Assembly (NCBI GenBank): GCA_040509055.1
Contig: JBEVLT010000268.1
Span: forward strand, 1 to 26,158
DNA: 26,158 bases
Source of the DNA: JAJKIP01 sp040509055
GTDB lineage: Bacteria > Bacteroidota > Bacteroidia > Chitinophagales > Chitinophagaceae
Direction: 5' to 3'
Within the stretch, counting starts at the first letter, position 1. The number at the start of each line of letters is the position of its first letter. A model generated the notes under the pieces. It searched no databases and had not been told where the DNA came from. It saw only the letters and a list, made by a program, of their open reading frames with translations. Position numbers and translations under genes: made by a program. Shown piece after piece: positions 1-9,043 of the stretch.

Positions 1-11
1 ATTTCACTTTT

Positions 12-34
12 AAAAAGCCTCAGGACCCCCGGCT
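12..34 (-). terminator. weak candidate terminator after the alpha-2-macroglobulin gene
   Basis: Read on the minus strand, AGCC (bases 34-31) can pair with GGCT (19-16) around an 11-nt loop, followed directly by a run of T (complement of the A run at 12-16). The stem overlaps the stop codon at 33-35. Four base pairs is short for an intrinsic terminator, so this is only a candidate. Confidence 0.3.
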
Positions 35-3000
35 ATTGTACTACCCTGATCACTCCTGCACCGTTGTAGGAGTGGTATTCCCCATTGTACATGGCATCGG
101 CGCTTACCGGCCCCATCTTGTAATTGCCAGGCGATACGGCCCGTACGGCATAATAATACACCTGTTTGTTATAATTGGCATCTACGAAGAAATGGATCCG
201 GTCGTCCCGCACATCCAGGGCAGTCGGCGTTGCCCCGTCTTTGATCCAGTCCATGCCCGGTATCTCCCTGGTCCGCGGGTTCTCTATCTCGAAGCCCGCC
301 GGCAGCAGGTCGGTGATCACCACGTTCTCGATGGATGTGGAGAACGATCGCTCCAGCGTGATGCCGACGATGATCAGTTCGTTTTGCCGGAACGTATTGC
401 CTGTAATTGCATTGCCGTTCCGATCATAAAAACGTTTGCGCACCCGCAGGTAGCTATCCTCTTCTTTATAACTGCCGCTGGCGCTGATGCCCTGCGCCTG
501 CCAGTAATAATACAGGAGGCCACTGCCTTTGGCAACGATCTCCACATTGGTACCTCCCAATGCCCTGGCATCGCCCCGCCAGGTGGCTCCCTCCGTCTTT
601 GCAATGGTTTTCCCGTTTACCCTGATCTCGGCCGTAGCCGTAGACTGGTTGGCGGCCCGCGCATGCTTGCCCAGCGCCAGGAAGGCAAAGGCCCGCTCCT
701 GGGTGCTCAGCCACCTGCGTGTTTTCAGCTTATTGCTCACATGCCGGATCATCACGGGCACCTGCGCATTGCCCGGGTCCACATCCATCAGTGCGTTCAG
801 CGCAATGGCCTCGTCGCGCACATCGGAGTAAAAGCTGCCGCCCGTTTGCGGCACTGATTCTTCTCCGGCAAAAGCCGCTGGCAGCATGGCAGTAAACGAT
901 CTTTTATCGCCCGCAGTGGCATAGGCTGCCGACAGCAGGTAACGGCTGTCCAGCGCCAGCACTTCCGGTTTGGCCTTATAGTAGTTCATCGCCGGCACAT
1001 TGGTACGGCCGGCCAGGGCCAGCACATACAGGCTATACGCTACTTCCTTGGGTGCGATCTTTTTGTTCTGGTCCCTGTTGTAATAATACGTGATCAGCTC
1101 CCTGTTCTTCAGCCGGTTGTTGATATACCCGAGCATTGTTTCCAGCAGGCTGTTGTCTACATCAAAGCCGGCTTTCCGTGCCTCCAGCAGGAAATGCGCC
1201 GCATACACCGTGGTCCACCAGTCTTCCGTACCGCCGCCGTCCCACAGGGTCACAGCACCCGTGTAGAGCTGCCGCATTTTTATTTTGCGTATCGCTTCAA
1301 TGATATTGGTATTGGCGTTACTCTTATTCTGTCCCGTCCCGTTCAGCTGCATCAGGTCGGCCATATCGCCATAATATAACTGGGGAAAAGCAGCCGATAC
1401 CGTTTGCTCCGTACAACCATACGGGTATTGCACCAGGTACCGCAAGTGCGTACCCAGCTCCAGGGCCGGCGAGCGGCTTACCACCAGTTCGTACCCGGTA
1501 CTGCCCGGTATAAAATCGCTTACGCCGATATTGACCCGCCCGGTACTTCCGCCCGCTACCGAACCGCTGCCGGTTACTTTTTGCAGGGTCGACGGCGGAC
1601 GAATGGAAATTTCAGTGGCATCGGTAAACTTCTCTCCCAGCCCATCCACCACTACAGATACTTTTGCTACCGCAAGGATAGGATCGGCTACCAGCCGGAA
1701 GCTGGCCCGGCCTTCACTCTTCGCCTTCAGGGCAACACCTGCGCTGCTGCTGCCTATTATCTTCAGCGGCCCGTCCGTTTTGAGGGTAGCCGTCACCGTA
1801 GCCGCTTTATCCGTTGTGTTGCTGAGCGTGACCGGTACCGTAACGGTATCGCCGGGGCTCAGAAAACGCGGCAGGGCGGTGCTGATCACGATCGGATCGG
1901 CTACCGTCATGGTATTTTCCGCTGCCCCGAAGCTCTCGCCTTTGTACGATACAGCCATCAGGCGCAACTCGCCGCTGAACTGCGGGATGTCGAATTCAAA
2001 ACTGGCCTCTCCGCTGCCGTTGGCTTTCTTCATCCCGCTCCAGTAGCTGACCACTTTGATCCGTTTGGCCGGCATGGGGTTCACGCGCTTATTCATTTCC
2101 AGGTCGCCGTCACCACCCGTGCTGCTGGCCCTTACTTCTGCAAACAAGAGCGGGTACAGGTCGTAGGCCGTCACCTGCAGGGCCCGTTTCTGGTAAAAAT
2201 AGCCGTAGGGATCCGGCGTTTTAAAGTCGCTTACCTGCAGCACGCCGTTATCCACCGCGGCCAGGGTAACATAGCTGCCGGGTGCAGCTTTCACCTTCAC
2301 CGTCTGGTGTGTGCGGGAGCGGACTGTTTTCTTTGCATCGATGGTCACCGGTATTTTACGGCTCTTCTCCTCCACCTGCACGTTCTGGAAACCGTGCGCC
2401 ACCGTCAACGGTATATCCGACAGCTCGTGCGGCTTGATGAGGGTGGCGGTAATGTATACGTTCGGCACATGCTCTCCTTTCAGCTTCAGGTCCAGTTTGG
2501 CGGCACGGTTGCTCACGTCCACATACTGGTACGATACCACGTGATCCGTCTCCAGGGTAACGAGCATCCGGCCGTTGAAGGGTGCCCGGAACAGGGCCGT
2601 CACGTTATCGCCGCTCAGGTACGACTTTTTATCCAGCGTAATATCGATGCTGCCTTCCGTATTGACTTCGAATGAAGTGCTGGCATTGCCCCAGCTGCCA
2701 TAACTGTAGAAGCTGCGGCTCACATAACTATTGGCACCAGGCCGGTAGACCCTCACTTCATAATCGCCGGGCGACCGCGGCACATAGGAGTACACCGTAT
2801 TGCTGCCTACGCTTTGCTGCACCGATACCATCAGCTTATCGTCCTTTTGCGATTCGTAGCGGAAATAACTGCCGCTCTTTGTCAGCACCGTCCGGTACTC
2901 ATGCTTGATCACTTCTATTTTCGCTGCGGCGTTTACCCCCTGGCCATCCTTATTCACGGCGGCCAGCGCAAACTTCACCGGCTGGTTGAGCGGGTAGTAA

Positions 3001-5432
3001 TAATAACCGTCCTCCTTTACCCCGAAAAATACGTCCTGCGTAAAGATATCAACCGAGGAGGCCCTGCTCACCGGCCGGCCCGTCTCATCGAATACCGTGG
3101 CATAGAAACTGGCCTGCAGCACGCCTGCATCGGCATAGGTTGCCGGCACTTCGTAGGGTTCTGTAGCATTCCCTTCCGCGTCGGTGGTTCCTTCTTTTAC
3201 TTCCTTATCGAAAAAGCTGGTTTGGTTGGCCAGGCTGAAATCATAGCCCTCATACTTCGCCGGTGAAAAATATTTCTGCTTCACCTGCACCTCCATTTCA
3301 TAACTGCGGTTGGCAGCCGGGGGTCCAAAGAAGTTCATGGCATTGATCGATAGCATGGCCGTTTCCGAAGGACGCAGGAAGGTTTTGTCCAGCCGGGTAT
3401 TGACGCGGATGCGGTCCGGCACAAATTCTTCAATGGAAAAATTCTTTGTCGCCAGCAATACATCATTGGACGTATATACTTCCAGCGTATAGCTGCCTGT
3501 AATGGCGGCCGTGGCTATATCGATGCTGCCTTCCAGTGCGCCCTGGTCGTTCAGGCTTTTGCGAAGGGCACGAAGCTCTTTGCCGTTTGGAAGCAGGAAC
3601 TTCAGCTTCAGCGGTATTTCGCCCGGGCTTTTCCATTGCCGGTCGCGGACGATCACGGAAAAATTCACTTTTTCACCAGGTCGGTAAATATCCCGCTCCG
3701 CATACACGAATGCGTCCAGCCCCGCAGGATTATTGCGTTTGCCTCCCACATCAAAACGCGATGTATTGACCCGCGTGGTATTGAACGGAAGGTAATTGAA
3801 ATCATCTGCTGTTTTGGCAACTACCATAGCCGGGCGAAACCCTTTGAACTCCTTTTTGGTGTAGGGTATTTCCGCCACGCCTTCGCTGTTGGTGGTGCCG
3901 GTGCCGATCAGCTGGTTGTTCATGGCATACACGGTCACGTTCACGCCTTCTGCAGGCGCTGCCGTCTTGATGGAATTGGTAAATACGTACATCTTATCCT
4001 GTCCTTCCTTGGCAATCAATCCCAGGTCCGATAAGGAGATAAACCGGCTGTCGCGGACCCAGTAATCTTCGGTAGAGCGGATCATGACATGGTAGATGCC
4101 TTTGAAATCGGGCAACCGGTCTTCGAACTGCGAAAAGTTGAGCAGCCGGCCGGCACCGCTTCGCGGCAGGGAGCGTGTATCGATCTCCTTTTCGTAGATC
4201 ACATCGCCCAGCATGCCTTCGCCGCCGCCATCATAATAGTCGCCTTCGTATTCACCGTCGTAACCGCGGTTGCCGCTCTCTTCCGGGTAATACCCGTAGC
4301 GCTGGGCCATCAGCAGGTTGTTTTCATAGATCCTGGAAATGACCAGTTTTACCTTTGCTACATTGGTGACCTGCACTTCAATGTTCTTGCCGCCTCTTTT
4401 GGACAGGTATACAGCTTTGTTGTTGGTAAAGCTGATGCCGGCCTCCAGTTCGCCGAATGCGATGCTGCCATCATAGTCTTCCCGCAGCGTGCCGCCTATT
4501 TTTCCGCGCAGGCCCTTTATAAGTGTCACGGTATAGCTTTTCTCCACATCGAATTTATCGCTGCGGATAATAAACCCGTTATCCGACAGCTGGGTAGTAT
4601 AGGTAAGTTCCGGGTCGATCTTTATAAAGGGCTTCAGGCTTTCGCTGCTGAGCTGCTGGCTGGTGGTCACCCGCACCAGGCCCTCCACACCGTCGTGCTC
4701 GGAAGTAATGCTCTGGATGGTCAGCACATAGGGCGATGGTATGGAAAACGACGCATTGATCGGCTCCTCGGTAGAATTATTGCCCCCCTGCGGTTTCAGC
4801 CCTTTGGAGATGCTGATTGTTGCATCGAGGTCCTTGTCCTCCGGCCTGATCCCGTTCAGGCGAATGGAAATTTTGTTGTCCGGGGAAACGGTTACCGGCA
4901 CAAAGCTGGTTTTATTCCCTCCTATTTCGATGGTCAGCTTATCCTTCAGGTCTTCCGGTTTTACCGGGTAGTTAAAGAGCAGGTCCACCTGGGGCACGGC
5001 CGTACGGCCGTCTTCCTCCTGCTGCATCCAGATCACCTGCGTGTTGTCCAGTGCCAGTTCTGGTGTGTGAAAACGGATATCATCGCCATTCTTTACATCG
5101 TTGTATTTGGAGTCACGCAGCACGGCAGTACGGACCGTAGCCTTGTACGTAGTGGCAGGCGCCAGCGGCTGCGAAGGGGAGAAAACCAGCTGGTCGGGGC
5201 TTTCCCAGCGAAACCGGCCGGGAATCCGGGGTTCAAAACTGATGTATTCGGTAGAATCCCATGCATTGAGCATGGAATCGCTGGCCAGCGACTGGTTGAA
5301 GCGAAAAACGAGGTTGCCCAGTTGCGGTACTTCTTCTTTGGCATTGGTATAGCTCAGGCTGACCGCATTGCGGTTGCACGACAAGGCTATAGCCAGTATC
5401 ACCAGGGCTGGAAACAGGTATTTCGATCGCAT
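33..5432 (-). CDS. alpha-2-macroglobulin family lipoprotein with thioester motif
   Basis: Large bacterial alpha-2-macroglobulin (1799 aa), a protease trap anchored in the periplasm. The N-terminus is a lipoprotein signal, with a hydrophobic stretch ending in the lipobox ALSC, so Cys19 would be acylated. Many beta-sandwich MG-type repeats fill the first two thirds. The thioester motif YPYGCTEQ is intact: Cys1340 (codon at 1413-1415) and the Gln three residues later would form the internal thioester that captures attacking proteases. A helical thioester domain and a C-terminal receptor-binding-like beta domain follow. It is somewhat longer than E. coli YfhM (about 1650 aa); an acidic Gly/Tyr-rich insert lies near residues 390-410. 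It is divergent from pbpC, the partner it accompanies in many Gram-negatives; together they are thought to protect the cell when peptidoglycan is breached. The ATG at 5430-5432 directly precedes the signal peptide. Confidence 0.93.
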   Translation of the reverse strand: MRSKYLFPALVILAIALSCNRNAVSLSYTNAKEEVPQLGNLVFRFNQSLASDSMLNAWDSTEYISFEPRIPGRFRWESPDQLVFSPSQPLAPATTYKATVRTAVLRDSKYNDVKNGDDIRFHTPELALDNTQVIWMQQEEDGRTAVPQVDLLFNYPVKPEDLKDKLTIEIGGNKTSFVPVTVSPDNKISIRLNGIRPEDKDLDATISISKGLKPQGGNNSTEEPINASFSIPSPYVLTIQSITSEHDGVEGLVRVTTSQQLSSESLKPFIKIDPELTYTTQLSDNGFIIRSDKFDVEKSYTVTLIKGLRGKIGGTLREDYDGSIAFGELEAGISFTNNKAVYLSKRGGKNIEVQVTNVAKVKLVISRIYENNLLMAQRYGYYPEESGNRGYDGEYEGDYYDGGGEGMLGDVIYEKEIDTRSLPRSGAGRLLNFSQFEDRLPDFKGIYHVMIRSTEDYWVRDSRFISLSDLGLIAKEGQDKMYVFTNSIKTAAPAEGVNVTVYAMNNQLIGTGTTNSEGVAEIPYTKKEFKGFRPAMVVAKTADDFNYLPFNTTRVNTSRFDVGGKRNNPAGLDAFVYAERDIYRPGEKVNFSVIVRDRQWKSPGEIPLKLKFLLPNGKELRALRKSLNDQGALEGSIDIATAAITGSYTLEVYTSNDVLLATKNFSIEEFVPDRIRVNTRLDKTFLRPSETAMLSINAMNFFGPPAANRSYEMEVQVKQKYFSPAKYEGYDFSLANQTSFFDKEVKEGTTDAEGNATEPYEVPATYADAGVLQASFYATVFDETGRPVSRASSVDIFTQDVFFGVKEDGYYYYPLNQPVKFALAAVNKDGQGVNAAAKIEVIKHEYRTVLTKSGSYFRYESQKDDKLMVSVQQSVGSNTVYSYVPRSPGDYEVRVYRPGANSYVSRSFYSYGSWGNASTSFEVNTEGSIDITLDKKSYLSGDNVTALFRAPFNGRMLVTLETDHVVSYQYVDVSNRAAKLDLKLKGEHVPNVYITATLIKPHELSDIPLTVAHGFQNVQVEEKSRKIPVTIDAKKTVRSRTHQTVKVKAAPGSYVTLAAVDNGVLQVSDFKTPDPYGYFYQKRALQVTAYDLYPLLFAEVRASSTGGDGDLEMNKRVNPMPAKRIKVVSYWSGMKKANGSGEASFEFDIPQFSGELRLMAVSYKGESFGAAENTMTVADPIVISTALPRFLSPGDTVTVPVTLSNTTDKAATVTATLKTDGPLKIIGSSSAGVALKAKSEGRASFRLVADPILAVAKVSVVVDGLGEKFTDATEISIRPPSTLQKVTGSGSVAGGSTGRVNIGVSDFIPGSTGYELVVSRSPALELGTHLRYLVQYPYGCTEQTVSAAFPQLYYGDMADLMQLNGTGQNKSNANTNIIEAIRKIKMRQLYTGAVTLWDGGGTEDWWTTVYAAHFLLEARKAGFDVDNSLLETMLGYINNRLKNRELITYYYNRDQNKKIAPKEVAYSLYVLALAGRTNVPAMNYYKAKPEVLALDSRYLLSAAYATAGDKRSFTAMLPAAFAGEESVPQTGGSFYSDVRDEAIALNALMDVDPGNAQVPVMIRHVSNKLKTRRWLSTQERAFAFLALGKHARAANQSTATAEIRVNGKTIAKTEGATWRGDARALGGTNVEIVAKGSGLLYYYWQAQGISASGSYKEEDSYLRVRKRFYDRNGNAITGNTFRQNELIIVGITLERSFSTSIENVVITDLLPAGFEIENPRTREIPGMDWIKDGATPTALDVRDDRIHFFVDANYNKQVYYYAVRAVSPGNYKMGPVSADAMYNGEYHSYNGAGVIRVVQ

Positions 5433-5480
5433 AATGTTGGTTGAGTGGTTGCTAACAAGATATAAGGTAAAGAAATTCGG

Positions 5481-5512
5481 GCAGGCAAAAAACTATCGCC
5501 TGCTTAGCAGGT
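5481..5512 (-). promoter_or_regulatory. mutually exclusive hairpins upstream of A2M
   Basis: GCAGGC at 5481-5486 is the inverse of GCCTGC at 5498-5503, and the latter can instead pair with GCAGG five bases downstream through a 3-nt TTA loop. Read on the minus strand, the short CCTGC-TAA-GCAGG stem is followed within six bases by six T residues, like a small terminator, and the downstream GCCTGC could disrupt it. This resembles attenuator geometry about 50-80 nt upstream of the A2M start, but the stems are only 5-6 bp and the transcription start is unknown. Confidence 0.3.
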
Positions 5513-5680
5513 ATTTGCCGGAATGAAAGAAAGAAGTGGAAAGCTAAGGAGGAATGCCGGGCGATCCGGGAGGATCTGAAGAGTCCATACTGGAGCTGGT
5601 ATTTGACAGGAAAGATAATAAGCAGGCTAGGGGTGTCACAAGTTTTGAAGGATAAATATTTGTTAAGCCGTTAAACAAAC

Positions 5681-5725
5681 TACCTGCAAGAAGTATTCCA
5701 TACCTGCAAGTATCTTATACCTTTG
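5681..5725 (+). promoter_or_regulatory. pbpC promoter with two 10-bp direct repeats
   Basis: TACCTTTG at 5718-5725 matches the Bacteroidota -7 consensus TAnnTTTG exactly. Just upstream, TACCTGCAAG occurs twice (5681-5690 and 5701-5710) with a 20-bp period, about two helical turns, which places both copies on one DNA face where a regulator could bind near the -33 region. Transcription would start around 5732, excluding the in-frame TTG at 5723 as start codon and favouring ATG 5765. Confidence 0.5.
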
Positions 5726-5764
5726 TTGGAAGAGAAGCCTCGTACAGGCCATCCTCCTTTCAGT

Positions 5765-8086
5765 ATGAAATTTCGCTTTACCAAACGTCGTCTTCTCCGG
5801 TTTGCAAAAAAATGTGCTGTCGCAATAGCAGCCTTATTCCTGCTGTTCCTCCTGCTCAATTGGTTTTTTCCCTTGCCTGACAAAGTGGAATATTCGGTGG
5901 TGATCACCGACAACAAAAACGAAGTGATCAACGCCTACCTGACCAGCGACCAGCAATGGCGGATGAAAACGGAACTGGAAGAAATATCCCCCCTCCTGCG
6001 CAAAACGATCATTGCCAAAGAAGACAAATATTTTTATTCGCATCCCGGCATCAACCCTTTTGCCATTGCCCGCGCCCTGTTCAGGAACATTACCCGCATG
6101 AAACGCACGTCCGGCGCCAGTACCATTACCATGCAGGTGGCCAGGGCGCTGGAGCCGCGCAAACGCAATCTCTTCAGTAAGACCATCGAAATGTTCCGTG
6201 CCTTTCAGCTGGAGTGGAAATACAGCAAGGACGAGATACTGCAGCTCTACCTGAACCTGGTGCCCTACGGCGGCAATATCCAGGGTGTGAAAGCCGCTTC
6301 GCAATTGTACTTCAAAAAAAACCCGGACCACCTGTCGCTGGCGGAAATAACGGCACTGAGCATCATTCCTAACCGGCCTTCTTCGCTGGTGATCGGCAAG
6401 AATAACGACGGCATCATAACAGAGCGCAACCGCTGGCTGCAAAAATTCGCGGCAGACAAGGTTTTTTCCGAAAAGGAGATCGAAGATGCACTGGCCGAAC
6501 CACTGACCGCCACCCGCGGCACAGTACCACATTACATTCCCCATCTCGCTTACCGGCTTAAGCGGCAGGGCAAGCCCCTGATCCGTACCACGATCGATCT
6601 GAATATGCAGCTGAAGACGGAAAAGCTGGTGGAAGATTATATCCGTGGCCAGCGGCTCAGGAATATAAAAAATGCGGCTGTGATCATCCTGGACAACCGC
6701 ACACATGCCGTCGTCACCTATGTGGGCTCATCGGATTTTCACGACTCTGCCGACGGGGGCCAGGTAGATGGTATCAGGGCCGTGCGGCAGCCGGGCAGCA
6801 CGCTGAAGCCCCTGCTGTACGGCCTTTGCTTCGACGAAGGATTGCTGACACCCAAAACTGTCATCACAGATGTAGCTGTCAATTATCAAGGGTATGCTCC
6901 CGAAAACTACGACCAGCGCTTCAACGGTTATGTAACCGTGGAATATGCTCTGGAACACTCGCTGAATATACCGGCTGTAAAAAGCCTGCGGCTGCTGGGG
7001 CAGGACAAACTGGTGCATGCCCTCACGGCCTGCCGCTTCAAACAGGTGGAAAAAGACCAGCGCAAACTGGGCCTGTCGATAATACTCGGCGGCTGCGGCG
7101 CCACGCTGGAAGAGCTGACCGGGCTGTTTTCGGCTTTTGCCGGTAATGGTTATTACGTTTCACCTGCTTACCTGCAAGGCGATACCAACCGCAGCAGGCA
7201 GGCCGTCATCAGCCCGGCCGCCAATTATATGATCAACGAGATCCTGTCCAAAGTAAACCGCCCCGACTTTCCGCTGAACTGGACGGCGACAGAGCGCATG
7301 CCCAAAATAGCCTGGAAAACCGGTACCAGCTATGGCCGGCGGGATGGGTGGAGCATTGGCTACAACCGGAACTACACCATCGGTGTTTGGACCGGAAATT
7401 TTTCCGGCGCCGGTGCTGCCGACCTGAGTGGCGCTGCCGTAGCCACGCCATTGCTATTCAGGATATTCAACACGATCGACTATGACAGCGATGCAGAATG
7501 GTTCAGCCAGCCGGCCGGCTGCACTATCAGGCAGGTGTGCAGCGAGACGGGATTGGTGCCAGCTGATCATTGCACGCACCTGGTCACCGACTATTTCATC
7601 CCGCTTATCTCCTCTACGCAACCCTGCAGCAATTACCAGGAGATCATGGTAAGCCCCGATGAAAAGATAGCCTATTGCCGCAGCTGCATGCCGGCGGCGG
7701 GGTACAAAAAGAAATGGTATAAAATAACGGAGCCGGATATGCAGGCCTGGTATGCCGAAAACCGGATGGCCTATGTGAAGATACCCGAACACAACCCTGA
7801 CTGTGAGCTGATCTTCAAAGGCAGCGCCCCCTTTATTACCTCACCGGTGAACGGTACTGAATATCTCGTTGACAAAAAAAACCCGGAGCCGCTGCAGCTA
7901 ACCTGTAAAACGGCCAACGATGTAGGCAAAGTATACTGGTATATCAACAACAAGTTTTTCAAAAGCTGCCAGGCCGGGGAGAAACAGTTTTTTGTACCGG
8001 AAGAAGGACCGGTAAAGGTATCGTGCACGGACGATAAAGGAAGGAACCGGGATATCCGGATCATGGTGAAGTATGTGAACCTGTAA
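5765..8086 (+). CDS. pbpC: penicillin-binding protein 1C (glycosyltransferase/transpeptidase)
   Basis: Bifunctional class A penicillin-binding protein, 773 aa, polymerising and crosslinking peptidoglycan on the outer face of the inner membrane. In order: a basic N-terminus; one membrane helix at about residues 17-36; a GT51 glycosyltransferase domain with EDKYFYSHPG carrying catalytic Glu86; a transpeptidase domain with STLK (Ser345), SLN and KTGT (Lys518); a cysteine-containing linker; and a C-terminal BiPBP_C-type beta domain ending in the last 90 residues. All catalytic motifs are intact. The C-terminal domain and the divergent alpha-2-macroglobulin neighbour both point to PBP1C, not PBP1A. 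ATG 5765 is chosen because the basic/hydrophobic anchor begins there and the likely -7 element overlaps the upstream TTG; no Shine-Dalgarno is visible. Confidence 0.94.
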   Translation: MKFRFTKRRLLRFAKKCAVAIAALFLLFLLLNWFFPLPDKVEYSVVITDNKNEVINAYLTSDQQWRMKTELEEISPLLRKTIIAKEDKYFYSHPGINPFAIARALFRNITRMKRTSGASTITMQVARALEPRKRNLFSKTIEMFRAFQLEWKYSKDEILQLYLNLVPYGGNIQGVKAASQLYFKKNPDHLSLAEITALSIIPNRPSSLVIGKNNDGIITERNRWLQKFAADKVFSEKEIEDALAEPLTATRGTVPHYIPHLAYRLKRQGKPLIRTTIDLNMQLKTEKLVEDYIRGQRLRNIKNAAVIILDNRTHAVVTYVGSSDFHDSADGGQVDGIRAVRQPGSTLKPLLYGLCFDEGLLTPKTVITDVAVNYQGYAPENYDQRFNGYVTVEYALEHSLNIPAVKSLRLLGQDKLVHALTACRFKQVEKDQRKLGLSIILGGCGATLEELTGLFSAFAGNGYYVSPAYLQGDTNRSRQAVISPAANYMINEILSKVNRPDFPLNWTATERMPKIAWKTGTSYGRRDGWSIGYNRNYTIGVWTGNFSGAGAADLSGAAVATPLLFRIFNTIDYDSDAEWFSQPAGCTIRQVCSETGLVPADHCTHLVTDYFIPLISSTQPCSNYQEIMVSPDEKIAYCRSCMPAAGYKKKWYKITEPDMQAWYAENRMAYVKIPEHNPDCELIFKGSAPFITSPVNGTEYLVDKKNPEPLQLTCKTANDVGKVYWYINNKFFKSCQAGEKQFFVPEEGPVKVSCTDDKGRNRDIRIMVKYVNL

Positions 8087-8193
8087 TAGCAGGGAATTTG
8101 TCAGCTTACTAAAAAGAAGTTCTTAAAGCAACTTGATAAAAGTCTTTGAAACCCGCCAAAAGCTGAGGAAATCCTTGCGCGGAGCCAAGCTTC

Positions 8194-8913
8194 TCAATCC
8201 ACCTTCTTCACCGTACCCGCTCCTGACACATGCTGGCTCAACGCGCCATTGCCCCGGTAGCTGACCCCGGCGGCACCCGATGCATGCGCATCCAGCTTTA
8301 CACTGGCAAACACTTCGGCATGACTTGAACCGGACAATTCCACATCCACATTCTCCGCCTTCAGCTCATAGCAACGGATGGTAGAAGCGCCTGATCCATC
8401 CAGGTTGAAATCCTTCGTTTCCCCGCTCAGCTGCACAGTGCTGGCGCCGGACAGGTCGGCCTCCACGGCCGGTGCCCGCAGGTCCACCTCTGCATAGCTG
8501 GCGCCACTGAGGTCGATATCCAGGGTCTCGGACAATGTGATCCTGCCCTGGCTGTAGATATTGCACGCACCGGATGCATCCAGCCGCTTGAAAACCGGGG
8601 CTGACACATATACCTTGATCTCCCCCGAGGGGTTCAGGCCAAAACGCTGCCGCGGGCGGATCTTCAGTTCATCGCCGCTTACTTCTGTCTCCACCAGCTC
8701 CAGCAGGTTCTCATCCGTTTCGATGCGCACCGAATAGTCCTGCGCCTGCGTGACGTACAGCTTTATGGCGCCACCCACGCTTACACGGGCAAAAGAACCG
8801 ACCGACCGGTTCTCGGTCCTGATATTCCCGTTGCCACGGACATGGTCCTTGTCAAGGAAACAGGAAGCAAAAACAAGCGGGAAAAGCAGGAGGAGAAAAA
8901 GATAGCGTGTCAT
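8194..8913 (-). CDS. DUF2807 head GIN domain lipoprotein
   Basis: Putative surface or periplasmic lipoprotein of 239 aa. A short signal peptide ends with FASC, so the Cys would be lipidated. The body is a right-handed beta-helix-like protein of the Bacteroidota DUF2807 / putative auto-transporter adhesin head GIN family: GNGNIRTENR near the start, then repeated turns with the recurrent D/E-L-S-G-A-S and G-S-G-A-S motif. The family is common and often multicopy in Bacteroidota; its function is unproven, with adhesion inferred from fold only. An in-frame ATG 11 codons upstream would put hydrophilic residues before the signal peptide, so the ATG at 8911-8913 is preferred. The gene is convergent with pbpC and divergent from guaA; no strong terminator is visible in the 107 bp after pbpC. 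Confidence 0.85.
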   Translation of the reverse strand: MTRYLFLLLLFPLVFASCFLDKDHVRGNGNIRTENRSVGSFARVSVGGAIKLYVTQAQDYSVRIETDENLLELVETEVSGDELKIRPRQRFGLNPSGEIKVYVSAPVFKRLDASGACNIYSQGRITLSETLDIDLSGASYAEVDLRAPAVEADLSGASTVQLSGETKDFNLDGSGASTIRCYELKAENVDVELSGSSHAEVFASVKLDAHASGAAGVSYRGNGALSQHVSGAGTVKKVD

Positions 8914-9028
8914 GGCAGATGGCTTTGGGCCTACAAATTGGTTCATCTATTCTTATTTACAAAATAATTCGGTGGCGAAACGCCGCAACTACCGCTAAAA
9001 CGGCTAAACCTAACTGGCAACTCTTTTT

Positions 9029-9036
9029 TACCTTCG
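9029..9036 (+). promoter_or_regulatory. -7-like element directly before guaA
   Basis: TACCTTCG matches TAnnTTTG except for one base and ends 7 bp before the guaA ATG. If it is the -7 box, the transcript starts at or within a few bases of the start codon. No clear -33 TTTG is seen, and there is no Shine-Dalgarno before the ATG. Confidence 0.4.
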
Positions 9037-9043
9037 CAGCACT

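Larger units (their letters stand above)
5433..5764. other. 332-bp divergent control region between A2M and pbpC
   Basis: No convincing gene. It holds competing hairpins near the A2M side (5481-5512), a pair of 10-bp direct repeats and a -7-like element near the pbpC side (5681-5725). A 33-codon frame (5554-5655) begins with ATG one base after AGGAGG; that spacing is too tight for a normal Shine-Dalgarno, and I do not call it a gene. Confidence 0.6.

Noticed and set aside
1404..2675. Long plus-strand open frame (423 codons) opposite the A2M gene, and a second at 4089-5444
   Set aside because: The opposite strand carries a clear lipoprotein alpha-2-macroglobulin with an intact thioester motif; the antisense peptides are His/Arg/Gln-rich with no domain signal, as expected from codon bias in the real gene.
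5554..5655. 33-codon frame after AGGAGG in the A2M-pbpC gap
   Set aside because: The AGGAGG is only one base from the ATG, too close for normal initiation, and the peptide has no recognisable features; kept as a note on the intergenic region.
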